This document shows, piece after piece, positions 18,597-27,995 of a DNA stretch of 64,000 nt. The translations under genes and the position numbers were made by a program. Source of the DNA: a bacterium (GTDB lineage: Bacteria; Bacillota; Clostridia; Lachnospirales; Lachnospiraceae). The stretch's first letter is position 1; every line of letters starts with the position of its first letter. The notes beneath the pieces are model-generated. The model saw nothing but the letters and a program-made list of their open reading frames with translations. It was not told where the DNA came from and did no database searches. Location: assembly GCA_030535455.1 (NCBI GenBank), contig JAUNJY010000002.1:146818-210817 (forward strand), in the 5' to 3' direction.

Positions 18597-19823
18597 ATGC
18601 AATGTAAGACATTTGATTTAGAAGAATTAAGACAATACGGCTATAAATATGTTGTAATCTTATCCGAATATAAAGGGAAATTACTGCTTAGCAGACATAA
18701 AGAGCGTTCTACCTGGGAACCCCAGGGAGGAAAGATTGAGCCAAATGAAACTCCGCTTCAGGCTGCCAAACGTGAGCTTTATGAAGAGTCCGGGGCTATC
18801 AATTTTTCCATCCAGCCCCTTTGTGACTATTGGGCCGGAACCGGAATGGTCGGTGACCACCATACTGGTGCATGCGGCGTAGTATTTACAGCTCAGATTG
18901 AATCAATTGGAAACATGCCTGACACTGAGATGGCCGAAGTTGCCTCCTTTGACCTGCTTCCAAAGAACCTTACTTACCCAGCAATCACACCCGTACTTCT
19001 TGCTAGACAGACCCTTTATGTATCAGACTTGGATGGCACCCTGCTAAGGAGCAGTCAGACCACTTCCGACTATACCAATGCAGTCATTAATCAGCTGGTG
19101 GAACGAGGCATGCATTTCTCCTATGCCACTGCTCGCTCCTCGGCTACTTCCACAATCGTGGCAGGAGGCATCCGTGCGGAAATTCCAATTATCGTTTACA
19201 ATGGCTCCTTCATTATAGATAACGTTACCGGAGAACATTTGCTAGAACAATATTTTGAACCAGAAGATACCCTATCTATCCTTAACCTCCTTAATGATCA
19301 TAAAATCCATCCGCTTGTCTATTCCTTCTTAGATGGCAAAGAACGATACTGTTATGAAGAAAGTAAAATCAATGACTGTACCAAAGACTTTATTGGAACA
19401 AGGGATGATCATCGAAAGACACCGGTGGCCTCCTTTATGGAACTTTTCAATGGAAAACACTTTCATTTTTCCTGCATTGATGAAGAACAAGTATTACGTC
19501 CTGCCTATGAAAAGCTAAAAGAGTCCTTTTACTGCACCATTGGAAATGATATCTACAGTGGTGACTGCTGGCTGGAAATCATGCCAAAAGAGGCTACCAA
19601 GGCCAATGCCATCCATAAATTGAAAAAGATGCTTGGATGCCGACGTGTGGTTGTCTTTGGCGATGGAATCAATGATGTTCCTATGTTTGAACAGGCAGAT
19701 GAATGCTATGCGGTTGCCAATGCAGAAGAAGTATTAAAAGAAATTGCAACCGAGGTCATTCTTTCAAATAATGAAGACGGTGTGGCGAAATGGCTAGAGG
19801 AGAATGTTCCGCTTAAGCTATAA
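18597..19823 (+). CDS. Nudix hydrolase - HAD phosphatase fusion
   Basis: The 408-residue protein joins two hydrolases. Residues 1-135 hold a Nudix box (GGKIEPNETPLQAAKRELYE..., Arg59, Glu63 and Glu64 in the REUXEE core). Residues 140-408 are a Cof-type HAD phosphatase (SDLDGTLLRSS near 143, FGDGINDVPMF near 360). Nudix enzymes cleave nucleoside-diphosphate-X compounds; HAD enzymes remove phosphate. Together they could carry out two successive steps on one substrate, which is inference. AAAGGAC stands ten bases before the ATG. Single gene, ending in a terminator shared with the convergent SEC-C gene. Confidence 0.88.
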   Translation: MQCKTFDLEELRQYGYKYVVILSEYKGKLLLSRHKERSTWEPQGGKIEPNETPLQAAKRELYEESGAINFSIQPLCDYWAGTGMVGDHHTGACGVVFTAQIESIGNMPDTEMAEVASFDLLPKNLTYPAITPVLLARQTLYVSDLDGTLLRSSQTTSDYTNAVINQLVERGMHFSYATARSSATSTIVAGGIRAEIPIIVYNGSFIIDNVTGEHLLEQYFEPEDTLSILNLLNDHKIHPLVYSFLDGKERYCYEESKINDCTKDFIGTRDDHRKTPVASFMELFNGKHFHFSCIDEEQVLRPAYEKLKESFYCTIGNDIYSGDCWLEIMPKEATKANAIHKLKKMLGCRRVVVFGDGINDVPMFEQADECYAVANAEEVLKEIATEVILSNNEDGVAKWLEENVPLKL

Positions 19824-19872
19824 CTTATAGGGGATGAGTCAGTATTTTGACTCCCCCCCTTTCTTTGCTACT

Positions 19873-19930
19873 AAAAAAGGCAGCTAGCAAGTAACGGCAC
19901 ATTTTACCGTCACTTACTAACTGCCTTTTT
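19873..19930. terminator. Bidirectional terminator between convergent genes
   Basis: AAAAAAGGCAG at the left pairs with CTGCCTTTTT at the right, with an inner AAGTAACGG/CCGTCACTT stem. It lies between the Nudix-HAD gene and the convergent SEC-C gene, with T-runs on both strands. Confidence 0.8.
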
Positions 19931-19953
19931 ATTATAACTGTCTTGATGGGTAA

Positions 19954-21036
19954 CTATTTACCACAACAGAATTTATATTTCTTTCCGCTTCCACAAGGAC
20001 ATTTATCATTTCTACCAACTTTTTTTGCTTTTTCAATGGTATTGTTTGCACTGATACCAACTGCAGCATCTACGTTTTCAATTGCATTCATTTCTACTGG
20101 GGAGAAACCTCTGTTTTCCCAGAAACGAGAGTTATTGTAAACGTTTACTAATAAGTCAATTACGATCTTTAACTGATCTTCTTCCATCTCGATACCGTAA
20201 TCTTCTAATACAGTGATTCCTTGTTGTAATTCTTCACCGAAGCAATATAAGTATTGGATTTCAGTACAGATTTTTTCTGTTAAGATATCATCTTCGATTA
20301 CGTTGTGTTCAAGGAACGCAACTAAAGCTTCGAATGCCATACTTCTTTCAAAGTATTCTTCTCTTGCATAGTTGATTAAGATTTCTTTAGATGGCACATA
20401 GTAAGGTTTGTTTCCTTGCTTGCCAGCTAAGATTGACATTCCGTTTTCTTCTAATACAGCTTCATGAACAAATTGACCATCTACTAATTTGTAGAAGATT
20501 TGTTTTACGCCGCTGATTAAGTTGTAAACTTTAAGAACTTCTTCTCCGTTTGTTTGCGTTTTATTTTGTTCATTAAACGTTTTCACTACTTGTTCTACTG
20601 GAACCATACCGTACATATTTGCATTTGCTACGATGTAGTCAGCTACAAGTTGGAAACGATCTCTTTTTGATTTAAATTCTTTTGTGAATACTTTTTCGTA
20701 TAAAGCTTTGATATCATCTGGAATTAAGAATTCATTTTCATCTGGATTCTCTTCATTCATGAAGTAGAATAAGCTTTTATACATATATAGATAACTGATG
20801 ATGTCATCTTCCACAAAAGGAACGTTCTCAGTAAGCTTTCTTTCAAATAAGGCAAGCTCTCTATTATTTGCAAAAAATACAACTTTTTGTACATATTCTT
20901 CATTAATAATTGCCTCTTCGATTAAGCTAGTAAGATCGTCTTTTTTTAATTTACTGTACCCTTTTAAGCCACTTGCTTTTGCGATTTCTCTTAGGTCAGT
21001 TACTTTCTTTTTCGCTAATAATTCACGTATTAACAT
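19954..21036 (-). CDS. SEC-C metal-binding-motif protein with SAP/Rho-N-like start
   Basis: A 360-residue protein. Residues 1-45 resemble a SAP/Rho-N helix-extended-loop-helix (IRELLAKKKVTDLREIAKASG) that can bind nucleic acid. The extreme C-terminus is a SEC-C zinc motif (DKCPCGSGKKYKFCC), as at the end of SecA. The middle 290 residues are helical, rich in F, Y and E, and match no domain I can name. Codon use is of the highly expressed type. A role in RNA or protein handling is possible but unproven. AAGGAGTAAGA precedes the ATG. Confidence 0.78.
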   Translation of the reverse strand: MLIRELLAKKKVTDLREIAKASGLKGYSKLKKDDLTSLIEEAIINEEYVQKVVFFANNRELALFERKLTENVPFVEDDIISYLYMYKSLFYFMNEENPDENEFLIPDDIKALYEKVFTKEFKSKRDRFQLVADYIVANANMYGMVPVEQVVKTFNEQNKTQTNGEEVLKVYNLISGVKQIFYKLVDGQFVHEAVLEENGMSILAGKQGNKPYYVPSKEILINYAREEYFERSMAFEALVAFLEHNVIEDDILTEKICTEIQYLYCFGEELQQGITVLEDYGIEMEEDQLKIVIDLLVNVYNNSRFWENRGFSPVEMNAIENVDAAVGISANNTIEKAKKVGRNDKCPCGSGKKYKFCCGK

Positions 21037-21211
21037 CTCTTACTCCTTTAGACAAAAAAATTCATTAGTTACAATTATACCTTAATTTAAGTGATTATAC
21101 AACTGGAAATGAGTTAGCAATCTCCATCTTGTCTATCAGATTGTCCATTGAGTAGGATTCCAATGACAAGTTATGATACATTTATCACATTTATTTAAAG
21201 GAGACGATCGG

Positions 21212-24046
21212 ATGAGCAACTATAAAAATACACCTTTATGGGACAATACAAGACCTATAGAAGAGCGGGTGGATTATGTTATAAATGAATTGACCTTAGA
21301 GGAAAAGATGAGATGTATGACACCTGGAAATATTGCCATCAAACGGCTTGGCATACGACCTTTTAACTTTGGCGGAGAAGCTGCCCATGGCATTGAAGCA
21401 AGGCATGATATGGCCTATAGTCCTGGCACTCCTATTCCTACTACAAGCTTTACCCAACCAATTGGGCTAAGTTGCACATGGGACACCGAACTACTTGAAC
21501 AGGTAGGCCAGGTGGTTGGAACTGAAGGACGGATTGTATTTCAAAAAGAACAAAATGGAGGGCTTAGCCGCTGGGCCCCTACTATCGATATGGCCAGAGA
21601 TCCTCGTTGGGGACGTACAGAAGAATGTTATGGCGAGGATCCTTATCTTGCCGGAACCCTTGCTTCCTCTTATATTACTGGCTTGCAAGGCCGTGATCCA
21701 TTCTATCTTAGAGTTGGCGCCACATTAAAACATTTCTATGCTAATAATAAGGAACAGGACCGTATCTTTACAAGCTCATCTATCGATCCACGAAACAAAC
21801 ATGAATACTATCTGGAGCCATTTCGTCTGGCCGTCACAAAAGGTCATGCCGAATCTCTTATGACTGCCTATAACGAAATTAATGGCATTCCTGCCATGCT
21901 AAATAAAGAAGTCCAGTCTATCGTTAAAGATACCTGGGGACTTCGCGGCCATGTGGTGACAGATGGCCTGGATGTAAACCAGACTGTAAACGACCATCAT
22001 TATTTCACTTCACATGCGGATACCATTAAATCAGGTTTAGAGGCCGGCATTGACTGTTTCACCGACGAAGCAGACTATATATACGACTCCGTAAAGTCTG
22101 CCTTTGACCAAGGGCTTATTACTGAGAAAGACTTAGACCGTGCCTTAACAAGACAATTTACCACCCGCATCCGCTTTGGCTTATATGACAAAGATCCATC
22201 CAAAAATCCATATTCTTATATTGATGAAAGCCTGCTCTTATCAGACAAACATAAAGCGGTTGCATTACAGGCTGCAGAAAGCTCCTTAGTCCTATTAAAA
22301 AATGAAGATGGACTTCTTCCTTTCACCAAAGAAGCATGTTTAAAAAAGATTGCTGTAATTGGGCCATTGTCAGACGTTTGGAACCAAGACTGGTACGGTG
22401 GGCTTCCTTTAGAGAAAGTGACCATCCTAGACGGTTTAAAAGAACAGATTAGCGAAGAAAACATTAGACATGAAAATGCGCTGAACCATGTTCGTCTGAA
22501 AGTAAACACCAAGTATGTCGGCATTACATCCGATGGAACTGCTATCCTTACCGACCGTGCTCATTCCGAAGTCTTTCTCCATAATGACTGGGGAAACAAT
22601 GCCCATACATTTGTCTCACTAACAACCGGTAATTATCTTAAAGCCCCTGTTCATCAAGGTGAGCTTACTGCTCTTAAAGATCAGGCATTTGGCTGGTATA
22701 TTACAGAAACCTTTCATTTGGAAACTAAGGATGCTTCAACCCTGCTTACTTCGTGGAACTCACTTCCTGTCATTATAGGCCAGGATAATATACTGCAGAC
22801 TGGCGAGACAGCTGATGCACCGATTGCTGTTTCCTTGGAATTAGAGAAAGATGGGGTAACTGCTGCCGTTCAGCTTGCAAAAGCTTCTGACCTGGTAATC
22901 CTCTGCCTTGGATGCCATCCAATGATCAATGGCAAAGAAGAGGTAGACCGTCCGGACATTTGCCTTCCTAAAATGCAGCAAACCTTATTACAGAACGTTT
23001 ACGAGGCAAACGCAAACGTAGTCTTGGTACTGACTTCTAATTATCCTTACAGCATTAACTGGGCAAATGAACACATCCCTGCCATCCTACTGACCGCTAC
23101 CGGCTCCCAATGCTTAGGACGTGCCATTGCAAATGCAATTACAGGTAAGTGCTGTCCTGCTGGCCGCCTGAGCATGACTTGGTATAAGGACGGCGACTTG
23201 CTTCCTTCTATGGATGAATACGACATAATCAACGCCAAACGAACCTACCAATACTATGATCAGGAAGTACTCTATCCTTTTGGATATGGCAGCTCCTATG
23301 GCGCATTTGCATATGACCAGTTTTCAGTAAGCCAGACAGATGATCAAATCCAGATACAATTTACCGTTACAAGGATTGACACACTATCGCTAGACCTGGC
23401 CTGCGATGAAGTCGTACAGCTTTATATAAGACAGCAAAACTCAAGAGTTAAACGTCCTATCAAGCAGCTAAAAGGCTTTAAAAGGATTTCCTTATTGCCT
23501 CATCAGTCACAAACAGTAACGTTTACTCTCTCCATAAATGAGCTTCGTTACTATAGCACCATATTAGAACGAATGTATCTGGAAACTGGAAATTACTCCA
23601 TCATGGTAGGAAGTTCAAGTGAAGACATTCATCTAAAGAAGACTATTTTTATTGATGGTGAACAGCCTTGCTGGCGTAATCCTTATTCCTATACACTTGC
23701 TACTCATTATGACCAGTATAAAAACTGCATCCTGACTCGAGGATATGACGACTTTGAAGCTGTCAGTCCAAAAGACAGTACCAGACACTGTGAGCTAGTT
23801 TACGAGGACTATTCCTATACGACACCGCCCGATATGCTTGTCATGGAGGCCCATATTAAGACAACCTCTTTTATTACCATTACGCTTGCCGATCAAATTG
23901 TTGCCACCCAGATCCTTCCGCCGACGATAGGTTTTGAATGCTGTCCAATTCGCTTTACCCATTCTGGCCTGCAGATAAATCAAAAAGGAAACTTAAAGCT
24001 TTCTATCAATGGGGATTTCTCCTGTATACGATTTAAATTCAAATAG
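21212..24046 (+). CDS. Glycoside hydrolase family 3 enzyme (beta-glucosidase/beta-xylosidase type)
   Basis: About 944 residues from the ATG at 21212, which has AAGGAG ten bases upstream. The N-terminal TIM barrel shows WAPTIDMARDPRWGRTEE, ATLKHFYANN and the nucleophile segment VTDGLDVNQ (Asp251). The alpha/beta sandwich follows and is interrupted by an insert (about 425-560) rich in beta strands that looks like a fascin-like or beta-trefoil carbohydrate-binding insert. A fibronectin-III-like domain (about 690-800) and an extra beta domain end the chain. No signal peptide is present, so it acts inside the cell on imported oligosaccharides. The AraC regulator 100 bp downstream may control it. 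Confidence 0.88.
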   Translation: MSNYKNTPLWDNTRPIEERVDYVINELTLEEKMRCMTPGNIAIKRLGIRPFNFGGEAAHGIEARHDMAYSPGTPIPTTSFTQPIGLSCTWDTELLEQVGQVVGTEGRIVFQKEQNGGLSRWAPTIDMARDPRWGRTEECYGEDPYLAGTLASSYITGLQGRDPFYLRVGATLKHFYANNKEQDRIFTSSSIDPRNKHEYYLEPFRLAVTKGHAESLMTAYNEINGIPAMLNKEVQSIVKDTWGLRGHVVTDGLDVNQTVNDHHYFTSHADTIKSGLEAGIDCFTDEADYIYDSVKSAFDQGLITEKDLDRALTRQFTTRIRFGLYDKDPSKNPYSYIDESLLLSDKHKAVALQAAESSLVLLKNEDGLLPFTKEACLKKIAVIGPLSDVWNQDWYGGLPLEKVTILDGLKEQISEENIRHENALNHVRLKVNTKYVGITSDGTAILTDRAHSEVFLHNDWGNNAHTFVSLTTGNYLKAPVHQGELTALKDQAFGWYITETFHLETKDASTLLTSWNSLPVIIGQDNILQTGETADAPIAVSLELEKDGVTAAVQLAKASDLVILCLGCHPMINGKEEVDRPDICLPKMQQTLLQNVYEANANVVLVLTSNYPYSINWANEHIPAILLTATGSQCLGRAIANAITGKCCPAGRLSMTWYKDGDLLPSMDEYDIINAKRTYQYYDQEVLYPFGYGSSYGAFAYDQFSVSQTDDQIQIQFTVTRIDTLSLDLACDEVVQLYIRQQNSRVKRPIKQLKGFKRISLLPHQSQTVTFTLSINELRYYSTILERMYLETGNYSIMVGSSSEDIHLKKTIFIDGEQPCWRNPYSYTLATHYDQYKNCILTRGYDDFEAVSPKDSTRHCELVYEDYSYTTPPDMLVMEAHIKTTSFITITLADQIVATQILPPTIGFECCPIRFTHSGLQINQKGNLKLSINGDFSCIRFKFK

Positions 24047-24149
24047 ATAAGGAGTTTACAAATTCCATCATTTTCCTATACAAAACCATAAGAGATATGG
24101 TTATAATTAGGAATATCTATATTTTTACAGGCATTTAGGAGATCACCAT

Positions 24150-24947
24150 ATGAAGCACCAAAATTCTACACCGCATGATTTTGCAATGTTTTATCATAAT
24201 TATACAAAACTAAATCATAAACATTCTGCTTACTTATTTACGGATTTAGAGGCTCCTGCTATTTCTCCACAGTCCTTTAACAAAGCTGAATTTTATTCTG
24301 CAATTGGAAAAGGAAACATTGATGATGTAAATCGTATCTTATCAGAAAATTTCATATACATAATTTACAATCTGGACCAAAGTTCCTTACGAACACATAA
24401 GAAAAGGATTTATAATTCCATTGAGATGATGATTTTATTTCAAATTCAAAATGGTATGCCTGACGAAGTTGCCAACTACATTCGCACTCACTATATGGAA
24501 ACCCTACGTGAAACGACGACAGAACAAGATGCAAACTTACTTCATTATGTGGCAATTTATGAAATGACCTCTCTTTCCCCATATATCAAGAAGTTACTTT
24601 CCTTATCCGAGCCGCTCAGACTTTGCATTACCTATATGTATCATTTAGATATGGAAAAAATCAAACTGACAACGCTTGCTGAGAAGTTCCGTATCAACGA
24701 GCGAATTTTATCCCAATGCTTTTACAATGAGTTCGGCATGTCATTTTCCATGTTCTTTCATAAGCAGCGCATTCAAGTGAGTAAATACTTACTTGTGTTC
24801 ACTCGATTTAGTCCGGTAACAATTGCAGAAATTCTGCATTACACTTCGGACACCTACTATTGCAAGCTGTTTAAGGACATAACAGGAGTATCGCCTACCG
24901 ACTTTCGAAAACAGTTCCAGGGGGAAAAATATATCCTGTCCGTATAA
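24150..24947 (+). CDS. AraC-family transcriptional regulator
   Basis: 265 residues. The C-terminal 100 residues form the double helix-turn-helix of AraC proteins (TLAEKFRINERILSQCFYNEFG, then ITGVSPTDFRKQF). The N-terminal 150 residues are divergent, mostly helical, and lack a recognisable cupin. Such Lachnospiraceae regulators often lie next to glycosidase genes, here the GH3 gene just upstream. Ligand and target are unknown. It ends in a strong terminator. Confidence 0.85.
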   Translation: MKHQNSTPHDFAMFYHNYTKLNHKHSAYLFTDLEAPAISPQSFNKAEFYSAIGKGNIDDVNRILSENFIYIIYNLDQSSLRTHKKRIYNSIEMMILFQIQNGMPDEVANYIRTHYMETLRETTTEQDANLLHYVAIYEMTSLSPYIKKLLSLSEPLRLCITYMYHLDMEKIKLTTLAEKFRINERILSQCFYNEFGMSFSMFFHKQRIQVSKYLLVFTRFSPVTIAEILHYTSDTYYCKLFKDITGVSPTDFRKQFQGEKYILSV

Positions 24948-24952
24948 ATAAT

Positions 24953-24986
24953 AAAAGGGAAGTACTCTTTCGGGTACTTCCCTTTT
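24953..24986 (+). terminator. Terminator of the araC-type gene
   Basis: AAAAGGGAAGTAC and GTACTTCCCTTTT form a 13-bp stem with a 7-8-base loop right after the regulator stop codon. Confidence 0.85.
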
Positions 24987-24991
24987 AAACA

Positions 24992-25025
24992 AACAAGAGA
25001 CTGTAAAAAACAACAGTCTCTTGTT
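24992..25025 (-). terminator. Terminator of the alcohol dehydrogenase gene
   Basis: AACAAGAGACTG and CAGTCTCTTGTT form a perfect 12-bp stem. It follows the stop codon of the reverse-strand dehydrogenase by 33 bp and can work on both strands. Confidence 0.75.
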
Positions 25026-25058
25026 TAACTTTAAGCATCTTAGCGCTCAAAGCATAAA

Positions 25059-26207
25059 TTATATTAAACTTTCATATAAAGCTGTAATATCTGCTACACT
25101 GGTTTCCTTTGGATTGCCAGGTCTACATGCATCATCAAATGCAGATTGAGCTAAGAATGGAATATCTTCCTTCTTAACGATATCCTTTAAGTCTGCTGGA
25201 ATTCCAACTTCCTGTCCTAATGTTCTTACTGCTTCTACTGCAGCTTTTCTGTATTCTTCCTGAGTCATGGAGTCAGTACCTTCTACACCCATTGCTTTTG
25301 CAATTTCTCTGTATTTTTCACCTGTAGCATCTGCATTATAAGCCATTACTGTAGGCAAGATAATTGCATTAGCAACGCCATGAGGAGTATCATAAAGTGC
25401 TCCTAAAGGATGTGCCATAGAGTGAACGATGCCAAGACCTACGTTTGAAAATCCCATTCCAGCTATGTATTGGCCTAATGCCATACCTTCTCTGCCTTCT
25501 TTTGTATTTTCAACAGCACCTCTTAAATTCTTGCTGATAATTTCAATTGCTTTTAAATGGAACATGTCAGATAATTCCCAAGCTCCTGCTGTAATATAAC
25601 CTTCAATTGCATGAGTAAGAGCATCCATACCAGTTGCAGCTGTTAAGCCTTTTGGCATAGAAGACATCATGTCTGGGTCTACAAATGCAACTACTGGAAT
25701 ATCATGTGGATCTACACAAACCATTTTACGATCCTTTTCTGCATCTGTAATAACATAATTGATTGTTACTTCTGCTGCTGTACCTGCAGTTGTTGGAACA
25801 GCAAAGATTGGTACACATTTATTTTTAGTGTCTGCCACACCTTCTAAACTTCTAACATCTTCAAACTCTGGATTATTAATGATGATACCGATTGCTTTTG
25901 CAGTATCCATAGAAGAGCCACCGCCGATTGCAATTAAATAATCTACACCAGCTTCTTTAAATGCGTTAACACCGTGTTGAACATTTTCAATTGTTGGATT
26001 TGGCTTAATATCGGAATATAACTCATATGCTAATCCACTCTTTTCTAAAACATCTAATACTTTCTTTGTAACACCAAATTTCACTAAATCTGGATCTGAA
26101 CATACAAATGCTTTTTTAAATCCTCTTCCTTTTGCTTCATCTGCAATACTTTCAATTGCTCCTGCTCCGTGATAAGAAGTTTCATTTAAGATAAATCTGT
26201 TTGCCAT
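25059..26207 (-). CDS. Iron-containing alcohol dehydrogenase (group III)
   Basis: 382 residues from the ATG at 26207, chosen for AAAGGAG eight bases upstream. The N-terminal NAD(P)-binding part has the GGGSSMDTAKAIG motif (near residues 94-106). The metal-binding half shows GMDALTHAIEGY and HSMAHPLGALYDTPHG, which carry the Asp/His iron ligands. Enzymes of this type interconvert alcohols and aldehydes; substrates range from ethanol and butanol to propanediol and cannot be assigned here. A MarR-family gene stands directly upstream and may control it through the palindrome at 26252-26263. Confidence 0.92.
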   Translation of the reverse strand: MANRFILNETSYHGAGAIESIADEAKGRGFKKAFVCSDPDLVKFGVTKKVLDVLEKSGLAYELYSDIKPNPTIENVQHGVNAFKEAGVDYLIAIGGGSSMDTAKAIGIIINNPEFEDVRSLEGVADTKNKCVPIFAVPTTAGTAAEVTINYVITDAEKDRKMVCVDPHDIPVVAFVDPDMMSSMPKGLTAATGMDALTHAIEGYITAGAWELSDMFHLKAIEIISKNLRGAVENTKEGREGMALGQYIAGMGFSNVGLGIVHSMAHPLGALYDTPHGVANAIILPTVMAYNADATGEKYREIAKAMGVEGTDSMTQEEYRKAAVEAVRTLGQEVGIPADLKDIVKKEDIPFLAQSAFDDACRPGNPKETSVADITALYESLI

Positions 26208-26251
26208 GATACGTTCTCCTTTCAAATTCCTATGTAAAGTTTATTTAGTAA

Positions 26252-26263
26252 ACTATATATAGT
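26252..26263. promoter_or_regulatory. Palindrome in the alcohol dehydrogenase promoter region
   Basis: ACTATATATAGT is a perfect 12-bp palindrome within a longer imperfect one (TTTAGTAAAC / GTATAAAT). It lies between the MarR gene and the dehydrogenase start. MarR proteins commonly bind such AT-rich palindromes; the link is inferred. Confidence 0.4.
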
Positions 26264-26338
26264 ATAAATAAGATTGAAAGAGAATAATACCCTTAAAAAT
26301 GTATCAGAAAACAGTATTTTTTACATATCTAGATAAAA

Positions 26339-26776
26339 CTACTTGCTCTTTGTCTTAATTCGCTGTGCCAACTGTTGAATTGTCGTTTGAATAACCGATA
26401 ATTCTTCTTCATTTCTTACAATTGATTTTATATCCAAAGATAAATTATTATAAAGATCACGATCACCTTTCATTAATTGTTTTCCTTTTTCCGTAAGCTC
26501 AACATAAATTACGCGTCGGTCTTCTTCACTTTTCTCTTTTTCCACCAAGCCCATTGACAATAACTTTCGTATCATAACTGATACGGCAGGCTTGCTGATC
26601 TGCAATGCATCTGCAATCATAGTAAAATTAGGCCTTCCCAATTCTTGTATGGTGGATAAATAAAAATAATCATTGCTGCAGAATTTGATTAATTCCTGTT
26701 CGGAAAGGATTGTATTTAAATTCTTCATGGTTTCTTTCCACAAATAATTTACCAATATTGAAAAGTCTTCTTCCAT
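26339..26776 (-). CDS. MarR-family transcriptional regulator
   Basis: 145 residues, the typical MarR length. The winged helix shows PNFTMIADALQISKPAVSVMIRKLLSMGLVEK followed by the wing SEEDRRVIYVELTEKG, shown here in parts. Dimerisation helices form both ends. GGAGGAATA is ten bases before the ATG. It lies upstream of, and in the same direction as, the iron alcohol dehydrogenase gene, which is its most likely target. The effector is unknown. Confidence 0.9.
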   Translation of the reverse strand: MEEDFSILVNYLWKETMKNLNTILSEQELIKFCSNDYFYLSTIQELGRPNFTMIADALQISKPAVSVMIRKLLSMGLVEKEKSEEDRRVIYVELTEKGKQLMKGDRDLYNNLSLDIKSIVRNEEELSVIQTTIQQLAQRIKTKSK

Positions 26777-27097
26777 TTATGATATTCCTCCAAAATAAGT
26801 CGTTTTATAAGTTATATTAATATTTAATGTAATACAAGTCTGACCAAATAACAATATGAAACCATCTAAATTTATATTATATTATTGATATATTTTTAAG
26901 ATTTTTGATATATCCCATCTAGTCGTGAAATGCTATTATAATATTTGTAAAGGAAAAACGCCTACTAGATGCGTTCCTTTCATAAATCAAGTTAATCTCC
27001 CTCTAAGCTACTTTTTCTCCCTGGATTAAGTAGTGGTATATTGTTAGTGAATTTATTTATCTCACCTTTAAGGTATTGTGGCATCCATCCCTGTATG
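26777..27097. other. 321-bp intergenic stretch upstream of the marR-type gene
   Basis: Very AT-rich near 26790-26900, as expected of the marR promoter. A hairpin at about 26951-26980 (AAAGGAA-x-ACGC with GCGT-x-CCTTT) may end the upstream GNAT transcript. Nothing else recognisable was seen. Confidence 0.45.
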
Positions 27098-27469
27098 CTA
27101 CAGTACCTTTTTCCCGTATTTATGGAGCAAAAGCTCATATGTTATGTTCTGCCTGGAATCCTTACACTCTCTGATTTGCTGGAATTCCATTTTCTCATAC
27201 AATGCCTTTGCAATATCATTCTGGCTCTCCACAGCCAGTGTCACTTCTAATATTCCTTGCCTTTGATACCATTCCAATACAAATGCCAGAAGCTCGCTTC
27301 CATATCCTCTTCGTCGAAAAGACTTGTGTACAGAAAAATTCTGAATATAGACACGTTCTCCCTTTACAACACGATTTCGATTGGCTCCATCTTCTATGAC
27401 TCGAAGCGAACCAACCGTCTCACCATTTACAACCGCCACAAACAGCCCCTGATTAACCAGTACATCCAC
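27098..27469 (-). CDS. GNAT-family N-acetyltransferase, possibly shortened at its start
   Basis: 123 residues with the GNAT acetyl-CoA loop (NFSVHKSFRRRGYGSELLAF, near 45-64) and the following helix and strand (LYEKMEFQQIRE). Family members usually have 20-30 more residues before the first visible strand (LFVAVVNGETVGSLR). The only usable start is GTG at 27469, with AGGG eight bases upstream; in-frame stops lie about 60 bp further up. A hairpin-rich region directly upstream could have cut off the original 5' end. Substrate unknown. Confidence 0.72.
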   Translation of the reverse strand: MDVLVNQGLFVAVVNGETVGSLRVIEDGANRNRVVKGERVYIQNFSVHKSFRRRGYGSELLAFVLEWYQRQGILEVTLAVESQNDIAKALYEKMEFQQIRECKDSRQNITYELLLHKYGKKVL

Positions 27470-27589
27470 TCTAATTTCCCTACACTTTCTCCATTTTTAT
27501 TTATTGATTATACCACACCATGCTCCTTTTATCCCAATCACCACATATTTTCCTATTTATAAACAAAGTGTATGTTCCACACACTTTCA

Positions 27590-27862
27590 GACTGTGATAA
27601 ATGAAATCTTGCATTCACTCCAGCGCACTGCTTAGAGGAAAGTTTGAAAACCATAGGTTTTCATTGGAATCGATATCCGGAAACCGCGCTTTTCGGATAT
27701 CGGATTAGTGCGAATAGGTCCTGTTTTAGAAGGACTTGCACGAGTGAGCACTAATCATTTCCCTCGGCACTGGATGAAATCCTGATTTCATCCAAAGCTT
27801 GTCGACTTTGTCGACAAGCTGAAAGTGAGTGCGCATCCTACGCCCTGTCTTCTAAGGGCGTT
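27590..27862. repeat. Cluster of adjacent hairpins downstream of element D
   Basis: The stretch folds into at least five neighbouring stem-loops: CGATATCCGGAAA.../CGGATATCG, GATTAGTGC/GCACTAATC, GGATGAAATC/GATTTCATCC, AGCTTGTCGAC/GTCGACAAGCT and CGCCC/GGGCG. No coding frame is credible. GC content is above that of the neighbouring intergenic DNA. The region has the same position relative to element D as the cluster at 37145-37450 has to element C. Confidence 0.6.
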
Positions 27863-27865
27863 TTT

Positions 27866-27984
27866 TGAATTAAGGGGTGGCTGCTCAAAGAGCAAACTCC
27901 CCTTAATTCAAAAAAGGTGTTCCCTAACAATCTTATTGTTATAGGAACACCTTTTATTATATTCATGGCAGGCTAGTTAGCCAC
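27866..27984 (-). repeat. Element D, short relative of the palindromic family, with terminator
   Basis: Read from the symporter stop, it has GTGGCTAACT near the outer end and a stem GGTGTTCC/GGAACACC whose inner part contains the family block ATTGTTAGG (plus CCTAACAAT at 27923). A second stem TTGAATTAAGGGG/CCCCTTAATTCAA follows, its loop containing CAGCCAC as in B and C. It begins 11 bp after the symporter stop codon and lacks the ATTAAAATAT arms. The AAGGTGTTCC hairpin followed by T residues is probably a working terminator. Confidence 0.6.
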
Positions 27985-27995
27985 TCTAAATCCTC

